Assembly: GCA_019059635.1 (NCBI GenBank)
Contig: JAGVRJ010000002.1
Location: 2,728,001-2,792,000, forward strand
Source: Proales similis
Taxonomy: Eukaryota; Rotifera; Eurotatoria; Ploima; Proalidae
DNA: 64,000 bases
Reading direction: 5' to 3'
Below, piece after piece: positions 55,838 through 64,000 of the stretch (position 1 is its first letter; the number at the start of each line of letters is the position of its first letter). The notes beneath the pieces were generated by a model. That model was not told the DNA's origin. It did no database searches and worked only from the letters and a program-made list of their open reading frames with translations. A program made the translations under genes and the position numbers.

Positions 55838-57423
55838 ATGAGCATGAATCAATTTCGCCATGTGCTTGCTGTTTATGGCAGAGAATGTGCTCGCTTGAAT
55901 GCAGGTTGGCCTTCAAGCATCTGTTCTTCAAATCGAAAAACTAAAGCTCAACTGTTGACAGGAGTCGGCCACAATTATTTGATGCTGGCAGTTCGCACCA
56001 TTTACGACGAAAATCATCTCAAGATAGAACATTTTAGAAAAGAGCAGCAATTTTTCAAAAAGAAGCTCGACGGCCAAATAGGCAAGTTTACTTGAACATT
56101 TCATAAACGTTTCATGAACGAATGAAAATTTCGCCAAAGACAAGCTGAGAAAAGAGATTGCCAAGGGCTCGAGGGATAACCAACTCGAACTGCAACAAGT
56201 CAGTAAACTGATCTTTGTGGCCAACAATCAGAATGATTTTGAAACACTCACTAGAGCCATCAAACTGTAAATCCAAGCGACCGTTGCTTATTCTGTATTT
56301 TAAAGTACTCTGTTGAATTTGAAGACTCGACAAGGCTGGAAAAATACCGGAGAATCAGAGGGCCGGACTGGCCGCCCAGCTAATGCGTCTCGCCCATGTT
56401 CTTGATTTAGCCGACAGAGGACTTGAGCTTCTTCTCGACAAGGTTCCTCCTAATCAGCCTTGTGCACTCGCTTTAAACAGGACACATGTTAACTCATTTC
56501 TAAGGAGTTGGAGCACTTGTTTAACAGCGGTTTCCCGTTCCTGATCATGATGAACAAAATGCTTGCTGAAAAGCGCTACGAAAATGTTGTGCAGCTATTT
56601 GAACATCAGTTTGGCCAGTTCAGCGAAAAACGCTCCAACTCGTCAAGCACAACAAATCCTCACAAAAGCGCTATTCCCTACGACCAGCTCAACTTGGTCA
56701 CCGAAGCGTTTCTCAATCTTGTAAGGCACCAACACAACACCAGCAGCAGCTGAGCTTATTTTGAGCTCATAATTTTGTTAAATTCAGGAAGGCCCGGCCA
56801 ACTACGAGAGGCTCAAGCAAATACTAGAACAAATGAAAGCAATGAATGCCAAGCTCGGGAACAAAGCCAGCTCTCGTGTGATTTACTTGGCATTGAACAA
56901 CGTGAGCATTCTAAATGCCAGTCTCATAACTGCATTCACTGAGTTGTTGCTGTTCGATTAAATAGAAAGATTACAACTACGCGCTCAATATTGTTTCGCA
57001 GTTCAAGCACTTGAATGTGTCACTTGGATTTAATTTGGCCGTGAGCTATTTCATTAACGCACATTGTGAACATTTCGTCTAAATTTCTCCCGTCAGGTGA
57101 TGATCATAAGCAAAATGAACTTGGTCGACGAAGCTCTTCGAATTACAAAAAATCTTCTCGACATGGACTCCTTATCTCCAAACAAAACCGATTTCAAGGG
57201 TCGCATATTCAAGGAGACGGTAAGCATCTGTCTCGTGTCTTAATTAAACTCGTCAATTTAATTTGAAAACTAAAACAAGATCAATTGCCTCAAAGAATGC
57301 GTAGACAATCAAGGCAATAACGAAAAGTATGCTTACATGTACGAGGACTTTATTCGAAAGATAATGGAAGAAGACCGCTTCCTGCCGTTTGACTTTGCTG
57401 AATACTGCAGAAACTCGAGCTAA
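55838..57423 (+). CDS. helical-repeat protein (PTCD2-like), copy 4
   Basis: The first exon starts at 55838 (MSMNQFRHVLAVYGRECARL); its mitochondrial-presequence character is weaker than in copies 1 and 3. Later exons carry VSKLIFVANNQNDFETLTRAIKL, LMRLAHVLDLADRGLELLL, FPFLIMMNKMLAEKRYENVVQLF, IPYDQLNLVTEAFLNL, LGNKASSRVIYLALNN, YNYALNIVSQFKHLNVSL, IISKMNLVDEALRITKNLL and a final exon ending AEYCRNSS at 57423. Motif order matches copies 1-3, which supports the splice choices. It is convergent with the deubiquitinase, with 274 bases between the stops. Confidence 0.65.
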
Positions 57424-57696
57424 TTTTCGAGACGTATTCCGTGGACTCACTATTTGCTAATCGACACTTTTCCTCTTTAAACTTCCAAGATGACAAGACT
57501 AGAAACCTAGGTGCCCGTCTTTTGTTTACTGTTTGACTGCAAAGTGGCCAATTATTATTTGATTAATTTACATGCTTTTTTGACTGCTTTTCGAATGATT
57601 ATTAAACGCTCTTAGGTGAAAGATTGCTGTTTCAATCGGACCTAATAAACTGGTGATTAATTTAAAAGATTGAAAAAGTTTGCCGATCGATCTCTG

Positions 57697-57702
57697 TTTA
57701 TT
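57697..57702 (-). terminator. poly(A) signal overlapping the deubiquitinase stop codon
   Basis: On the minus strand the last codons are followed by TAA embedded in AATAAA. If used, the 3' UTR would be only about 10-30 bases. Confidence 0.5.
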
Positions 57703-59970
57703 TTATTCGTTCGTAGAACAGTATGTAAGCTTGAGCGTTCATGACTCGGTCGATTTTCACCGGTTGGACACTCGAGTCACTGACGTAGAACCAGCTTTTC
57801 TGTTCAGGCCCGAGTCCATAGTCCTCTGTTGGCTGGTGTTGGGTTGAATCGGATGTTGAAGCCAGACGGCACCATCTGTGCTTGGTCAAAAACCTCTCGG
57901 CCAGTTTGGGATCTCGCGCACTTGGATTGGCGCTCACATAGGCCGTGTAATGGCCCGAGTTCAATCTACCCGAATGCTCGACCAGGCCATATAAAGCATA
58001 AAGAATCTGGCCGCCTTGAGCGTTCGGACACGCTCTACTTGTGAATGGAGCCATATCGAGGACAAGAGGAAACTGAATGTACTTGTCAGTTTTAGCCAGT
58101 CGATATCCGGTTTGATGAAACCGCTTCAGGTGAATGGTAAGTACCGCAGGAGCTTCATACACAAGATATTGTTTAGACGCCGGCGAGTAGACTTTGCCAA
58201 ATTTTTGTCGACATTTGCTCGAGCAATTGTCGCACTCGATTTTATCGCCCAGATTCTCAATTGCCGAAAATCGAGCCAAACACGCCTCCAGAGTGAGACA
58301 GTTCGCCTCCGCTGGCCTATAGTCCGTCAAGGTTTTAGTTGCGTTCAAACGAACCTTATTGGGCCCTTGTATTTGTATTTCATTCTCACTCAACTCTTCT
58401 TCTTCATCCAGCTCGTCCTCAGCAACCTCTTTCTTTTCTTCTCTTTCCATCTCATTCAAATCAAGCTGATCAACTGCTTCTTTGACATCCTCGACTGTGG
58501 CATTTTGCTTCACCTCTTTAGTCTCTTCTTTTGGCCCTTCGTCATCTTTCTGAGCTTCTTCTTCCTCTTCTTTTTCAGCGAGATTTCTATCTGGAGCAGA
58601 TTCGTCGCCTTCTGTATCGCCTCTGTTCCTCTTTTTCTGTCTTTTCTATGTCATTCACCAACCATATAAGAGCTAAACAGATAGTCACAGTTCTGATGGG
58701 CTTACATTTTTTTCTTTCTTTTTTCGCTCTTTTTTCATTTGATTTTTACTTTTGCAATTTGCTTTGGGGTCAACAAGCTGAGTTGAGTCATCTTCACTTT
58801 CAGCTTGTTTGCCCGTCTTGAGCTTGCTGGCTTTGCCATGGACCACGGACGCAACCGGCTCATTCGAAGGTATTGGCAGACTGAGATCGAGAAATGGCTC
58901 AAATCGCTGTGTGCAATTATGACACTGGTGACACTTGACACAACTCAACAGATAGCCTCCGAACACACTGTCTACGTATGTGTGGCTGATTAGCCTTCCA
59001 TAGCCTAAGCGCCCAACAAACACAAGTTAGATCGAATAGAACCAGAAATTGAAATAAAGTTCGCACGTCTGATTTTCTTTTTGGTGAGGTTGTCAAGATG
59101 AGTTGAGCTCTTGGCAATGCCGAACTGGGCGAGAATGGCAGCCTGGCGCCTTTTGAGCTCCTCGCTCTTGATTGAGTCGAGCAATGTGCGCAGCAGCTCA
59201 TGACTATCTTGCTGTTGGTAGCCCTTAAAAGTAGGAATCCTCTCACAGATTTGAATGGATCTCAAACAAGCAGCTTTTGGATAGAAACAAACTTTTTGCA
59301 CAAAACCGAAAACAGCTCGGCCGGACTGACAACTCCGCTAGATTCGTTCATTTGCCGAATGAGATCGTTCAGACATTTTCCCATCAAATTGGAGCCTTCC
59401 TTGAGAGGCAAGGTGAGAGGTGGCAAGCGAATCGATCGATGATGTTCATTCGTTCGATCCTTGACCAATTCGATTTTCGCCGGCTCCTCTTCCTCGCTGC
59501 TTGATAGGCCGACGTCTATTTTATTCACACAAACGTCCTTCTTCAGCTTTGAAGCTTCTTTTCCCGACGATGCCTTGTGTTCTTCTTCTTCGTCGAAATC
59601 GGTCAACTCCGAGTCATAGTCATCGTTGTGTTTGACCACCATTTCACTCGCCTCTTCGTTGAGCTTTCGGCCAAGCTCAACGCCAAGATATGGAGTCTGG
59701 GCTAAATTCTTGTTCAAGTTAGAGCATTCAATGTGGCGTTTATTAATTGCTGTGGTAAAGTACTTGAAGAACCGAGTTGAAGAAACATGTGTTGCCCAGA
59801 TTGCGTAGACCACAGACTTGATTGAACTTGAGCGAGTGATTGGCACCTTGAGGCGCAGACTGGTTCGGTGTGGCAGCGTCAGCTTCGGTCATTTGAGCCA
59901 GTTTACGTTGGTATTCTTCACGAAACTCGGGGCTCAGTTTGCTTAACTGATGAGCTGTGTACAACTTCAT
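57698..59970 (-). CDS. USP16/45: ubiquitin-specific protease, USP16/USP45 type, without zinc finger
   Basis: Exons are 59764-59970, 59293-59708, 59067-59239, 58706-59004 and 57698-58636, giving about 677 aa. The Cys box [16 protein letters not shown] is split from [13 protein letters not shown] exactly as expected, after an N-terminal helix ([14 protein letters not shown]). Next come the family signatures [43 protein letters not shown] with two CxxC pairs (KCHQCHNC), and [10 protein letters not shown] long acidic/Lys-rich insertion (58500-58900) follows, then a second CxxC pair (CDNCSSKC), the His box [18 protein letters not shown], and WFYVSDSSV. All catalytic residues are present. USP16 normally starts with a UBP zinc finger; none is seen upstream of 59970, so this protein is either shortened or has an unseen exon. 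The stop codon is embedded in an AATAAA. Confidence 0.85.
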
Positions 59971-60479
59971 AGTTTGCCCAACGATCAAAGGCTGGTCGCA
60001 TTGAAAAGTCTCTTATTTGATAATAATAGCCGAGGTAGGTCTGAGTGCAATTTAAACCTCGCTCTGACCACATATTGTCTTAGAGCTTGAAAAAAAAACA
60101 TTATCGATTTTGTTAATTAAAAAGCGAGCATCGAAGCTTGCTTGGCTCGCAGTAGGAGCTGCACAGTTTCTGATTCGATTCGAAATTTAAATTAAGACTT
60201 AGATTCGCCCCTGTAATTGGCAATGTGCGCAAAAAGACGTAAATTAATTTGTAAAACTTCTGAATTCAAGCGAAATGATCAACTCAGACTGGTTTGGTCG
60301 ACGTCTTACTGAGCTCCGAGCAAGAAACCAGTTCTGAGTTGGCCACGAGTAAATAATAAGCCACAGCTTTATTTAAATCCGCGCCTGCGATTCATTTCAG
60401 CTTTGTTATAAATTCTTCGCAACAAATATCGGAATACTGGCATTCGAATTTGGAATTGAACAAAAAAAAACTGCAACAA
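59971..60479. promoter_or_regulatory. bidirectional region between the deubiquitinase and the SHFRGG gene
   Basis: This 509-base AT-rich gap separates two divergent start codons and should hold both promoters. I searched it for a UBP zinc-finger exon (Cys/His pattern) on the minus strand and found none. Confidence 0.45.
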
Positions 60480-62651
60480 ATGAGACAAGTGAAATTTGAA
60501 TTGGCAGCCCTTGTAGTGTTGGGCATTTTGGCCAGCTGGGTTCAAGGCTCCCACTTTCGCGGCGGCTTCATCTCGGCCACACCAATCGAAGACTTGGGCA
60601 CAAGTGTCAACATGCGAGTGACCACGCACTTTGCCTGGAGACGATCGTTTGATTCAACAACATTCTGTGACAATTCAACCATTCAGAACCGAGCTACCGT
60701 GGGACCGGCCGACAATATAATTTGTCGAAAAAATTGCTTGTACCCAGGAGAGCTAGTGGGCACCACAGAGATCTTTTGCACCGCATTTTCAGTTCTGGAC
60801 GATTGGTCGTTCGGATCTTCGACATTTGAGTATGAATTTATAAAAAGGGACGAGTTTGAGTTTTCGTATCAAGGCAGCGCTTGGGCCAATTTGGTCGTTT
60901 TCGGTACTCCCAATTCTGGTTCTGACAGCTGGGAAATAAGAGCTCGACTCCGAACAAATAATCGAACGGACAACAACAAGCTAAACAGTTCGCCGGCCAC
61001 CATCGTTCCTCCGGTGATCACAATCAGAGAGGGCGAAACCTATCCGATTAAGATCCCAGTAACTGACCTGGACAATGATGTGATCAGATGTCGATGGTCT
61101 GAGAGTGCGCGTGGCGAATGCGGTGGTAAGCTTTTAAAAATTGAACAGAATATATGAGCTGATCAGATTGCCCGATCGGTTTCAAATGCAGATGTGTGTC
61201 AGGCTTTTCCGATCGGCACACTCGACTCAAACTCATGCATCCTTCAGGTGGATAGTACAGGCGCGACAGTCGGTTGGTATGAATTTGGTTTATTTTTCTC
61301 TATAAGTGATTGACGATTACAAAAAACGTAATCGGCAGGTATGCGGTTGCACTGCAGATCGAAGATTTTCCCGACGCTTCTTCTCTAACTCCTATATCGT
61401 CGGTAAGAATAGAGTGTGAGTAAACTCGACAGTTTTTTTAAAACTCAAGAGCCAATTCTCAAGTCTCCGCTTCAATTCATTGTGAGCATCGTATCGAGCA
61501 ACTCCAACTGTACCACGCCGTAATTCAACATGCTCAAGCCAACATTCGATACTGTTGCTGAGATTTCTCTTTTTTCAAAGGCCAAGAATTGTCGGCGATC
61601 TTCCACTGGATGCGTGCATGGTTACCAACAACCCCCTTGTGTCCCGCATTAGAGCCACAGTCGGCTGTCTGTTTGAAAACATAACCGACATTCAAATTGT
61701 CGGTCCAACCGGCCTGACCGTTGGAAGCTTCCAACAAGACCCGAGCCACCAGCATCAATGGTTCAGAGAGATTTCATGGGTTCCTTCTACCCCCGGGCAG
61801 TACTCACTTTGCTCTAAGGCATCTGACACCAGTTACCTCTCTTCAGATTCAAGCTGCTTCACTCTGCTGGTCGGCGAGCCGGACCCAGTGGTGAACGGAT
61901 CAACCATCTTTCCGACTGGTCCTCAAGTCACAAACGCTTACGAAGATCTTTTGAGTTTCAACTGCTCGTTCACTGTCGATGTGCAAAGGCCAAACAATTC
62001 GGCAAACATAAGCGTTTATAGAGCCGTAGATGACCAGCTCGTATTTCGTCTCGACTCTAGATTCGAGAATGCAACAACCTTTTTGCCCCCAAGAGGCATC
62101 TCGTTCGACTTGCCGGTTGGAACATTTGCAGACGGCGACTATTACATTCTGTTCGATTACGGTGAGACTTTGAATTACCGGCTCAGCCTTCTGTTTACTT
62201 GATTTTTCTTCTTTAAGGAGTGGCCTTATACACCGACTTATGCAAGCCGCTGTCAGAGCCGATCATCAGCAAAACGTTTTGGACGTTCAGTGTCAGCGCT
62301 ACATTCACAACGACAACAACCACAACCACAACAACTACGACGACCACCACCACGACTCCAACAACAACCACAACGACAACTCCGACAACGAGTACAACAA
62401 CAACTCCAACGACCAGCACAACAACCCAGGCCGGCACAAACGCTGCAACCATCGAGCTGACCAGCACGTTGGTCGATTCTACTTCTGCGCCGGCGCAAAC
62501 TTCAACAACCACTTCGATGGGCTTGTGCAATCATGGAACCCTATTCCTGTACACAACGCTGGCGTTCGTCCTCTCGATTGTGCTGCACATCGCCAGTTTT
62601 CTGGGCCTATTCTTTTTCATGCTTCACCAAATGAAGAGAGCTGCTTTGTGA
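60480..62651 (+). CDS. secreted-type membrane protein with SHFRGG N terminus and Thr-rich stalk
   Basis: Exons are 60480-61125, 61192-61276, 61339-61402, 61464-61519, 61581-62161 and 62218-62651, giving about 621 aa with consistent phases. The signal peptide (VKFELAALVVLGILASW) is followed by GSHFRGGFISATP. To my knowledge a SHFRGG start typifies an uncharacterised family of extracellular animal proteins with beta-sandwich repeats. The ectodomain has many Cys and N-glycosylation sites (NCS, NNS, NGS, NIS, NAT). A Thr-rich stalk (62306-62430) and one C-terminal membrane span (FLYTTLAFVLSIVLHIASFL) with a short basic tail complete a type I membrane protein. Probably a cell-surface or shed glycoprotein; the ligand is unknown. 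Poly(A) signals lie at 62739 and 62753. Confidence 0.75.
62306..62430 (+). repeat. threonine-codon (ACN) repeat coding the stalk
   Basis: About 40 nearly consecutive Thr codons in ACN form, with occasional Pro and Ser, make a mucin-like stalk. Codon choice varies (ACA, ACG, ACC, ACT), so it is an old, diversified repeat. Confidence 0.85.
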
Positions 62652-62738
62652 AGCAGTGCACAAGCAAGTTAAAACTAGAAAAAGACAATTAACTTCCAAA
62701 CAATTAGTCCCATTCATGAGCAAGATTGAATTTGAATC

Positions 62739-62758
62739 AATAAAATCAAACAAATAAA
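62739..62758 (+). terminator. poly(A) signals of the SHFRGG gene
   Basis: Two AATAAA hexamers (62739 and 62753) lie about 90-105 bases after the stop codon. The convergent gene has its own signal at 62789-62794 on the minus strand, so transcripts should abut or overlap. Confidence 0.6.
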
Positions 62759-62866
62759 AACGGCTGAAGATCTAAACTTGCTCTAGCCTTTATTTCTCCA
62801 ATCTCATCCCTTCCTGTGTTAGAGCAATCGGAAAACTTGTGAAACAACCATCGGCATCTTTGTTTT

Positions 62867-64000
62867 TCAGCCAAATCCGAAAGCTGGCAGAGAGCTGGCA
62901 CTTTCAAAGCTTTGTAGAGCGCCGTCGTTGAAATAGGCGATGTAGGAGCTCTTCAAAAAGCTTATGTACTCTTGCATTTGCCGATTGCTTGCCTGCGCCT
63001 GCTCCAATTTGGCCTTCAAGTCGTTTATCTGAGACAAATGCTCGAATGTGATCTAAACTAAATGAAACAATCAATTCATTCAAATCTCTTGTCGAACAAG
63101 GCTTACGTCCTCTCTGTTTCGCTTCTCATTGACCACGTTTAGCTGGTAATTGTTCAACTTTGACTCTAAATCGTCACATTTCGAAGAGAGCATTCTCTCC
63201 TGTGTGACACAATTCTCAGTGTATTCCTGTCCCGAATTCAAACAAGTTCAAGCTACCTGGTGACGGTATCTATCCTTTAACTGCTGCTCTTTGCTCTCCA
63301 ATTCACTCATGGCCAAGTCAAGCTGGCGTTTGTAGCTCGCTGCCTCGTTTATTTTGTTTGCCAACTTGGACTAGAATTTGTTTCGCTCGTAAATGGTCGA
63401 TTGTAGTTTTCTCTTTAAAAAAGAAGGCTCACGTTCAAGTCGGCGATCATGTCGTCCTTTACTTTGAGCATTCGCTGCAGAGCCTCCACCTCGCGTGCAA
63501 CATGGGCAGGTGCAGTCGGTTCAGAAGCTTTTGCTGAATCGACATTCGACAAGACGACAGCTGAGGTCGCAGGAGCTACTGAGCCCATCAGGTTGTCATT
63601 TCTGATCGTGTCCAATTCAATTCTCATGTCGTCAATCACACGCTTGAGCTCAGCATTTTGACTCTCATACGAGGCGAGCTTTCTATTCGCTTCTCTCACT
63701 CTGAGCTGATAGTCCTCGAGAAGTTGAGGAAGCGGCTCAAGCTCGTTTATTCGCTCTTGCAGCTTTTGCCTCGTCCTCTCAAGTTCAAGTTGGCTGAAAT
63801 TGATCTCTCTCTGGACAGCTTCGCTCTCCGAATTAACAGCAGCTCTACTTTTCTGTTCAATCTTGGCGCTCGTCGACGACTTTGTCTCCATTTCGCCGCC
63901 CTTCGCCGTGCTCATGCCGCTCATTTGTTTCAGCGATTTCAATTTACTCTCGGCCGCTTTCAGCTTGTTTTCTTTCACTCTCAATGCAATCTGCAGCCGA
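62867..64000 (-). CDS. coiled-coil protein, 3' part (continues beyond window end; possibly ODF2/cenexin-like)
   Basis: Exons run from the window end (64000-63430) through short exons around 63370-63260, 63228-63110 and 63053-62867. All encode charged heptad-type coiled coil (for example LERTRQKLQERINELEPLPQLLEDYQLR). The C terminus is QASNRQMQEYISFLKSSYIAYFNDGALQSFESASSLPAFGFG; from memory, the pattern YxxFLKSSYxxxFxDG resembles the end of ODF2/cenexin, a centriolar-appendage and sperm-tail protein, but this rests on one short motif. A Lys/Ser/Thr-rich non-helical patch (63840-63930) and an Ala/Pro-rich patch (63500-63600) interrupt the coil. The N-terminal part lies outside the window. Confidence 0.6.

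Noticed and set aside
62253-62530. Val-, Cys/Arg- or His/Asn-rich frames over the Thr-rich stalk
   Set aside because: They are shadows of the ACN repeat in other frames. The Thr frame joins upstream exons in phase and ends in a membrane span.
1-64000. Mobile elements, viral insertions and CRISPR arrays
   Set aside because: No transposase, reverse transcriptase, terminal repeats or spaced-repeat arrays were seen. Repeated segments are gene-family copies or microsatellites.

Overview
This is a window of animal nuclear DNA from a very compact genome. Nearly every gene is split by GT-AG introns of about 42 to 77 bases. Intergenic gaps are usually a few hundred bases, and the proteins (TRPA-type channels, a rhodopsin-class receptor, torsin, ninjurin, CUB/SUEL-lectin proteins) are metazoan. 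The sequence does not name the phylum; small-genome lineages such as miniaturised annelids or appendicularians would fit. No rRNA, tRNA, CRISPR array or transposon was found.

Layout. 1-4.7 kb: the 5' part of a coiled-coil gene (-), a CCDC186-like golgin (+) and a divergent 7TM receptor (-). 4.9-25.4 kb: four paralogous TRPA-like channels (three on -, one inverted on +). Each has N-terminal ankyrin repeats, six membrane spans and an unusually long C-terminal coiled coil, and they share exon-intron structure. 25.5-40.3 kb: five repeats of an unrecognised eight-span membrane protein family (-), two of which are fused into one reading frame. They are interrupted by a large CUB/SUEL-lectin/fibronectin-II receptor (27.2-33.9 kb, -). 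41-42.3 kb: torsin AAA+ ATPase (-). 42.3-47.1 kb: a 4.8-kb stretch without coding signal, rich in simple repeats. 47.1-49.6 kb: a small mucin-like membrane protein (+), ninjurin (-) and a tiny two-exon gene (-). 49.7-57.4 kb: four paralogous helical-repeat proteins, two or three with mitochondrial-type N termini (one on -, three on +), with a four-span membrane protein gene inserted between copies 3 and 4. 57.7-60 kb: a USP16/45-type deubiquitinase without its zinc finger (-). 60.5-62.7 kb: a secreted-type, Thr-stalked membrane protein (+). 62.9-64 kb: the 3' part of a coiled-coil gene, possibly ODF2-like (-).

The main theme is tandem gene-family growth with homogenisation. TRPA copies A and B share a 529-base perfectly identical, GC-rich ankyrin segment. 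Membrane-family copies 1 and 4 are almost identical across an intron. The fused copy 4/3 gene gives one open frame of about 637 codons. All exon coordinates were worked out by hand from splice signals, phase and comparison among paralogues, without transcript data.
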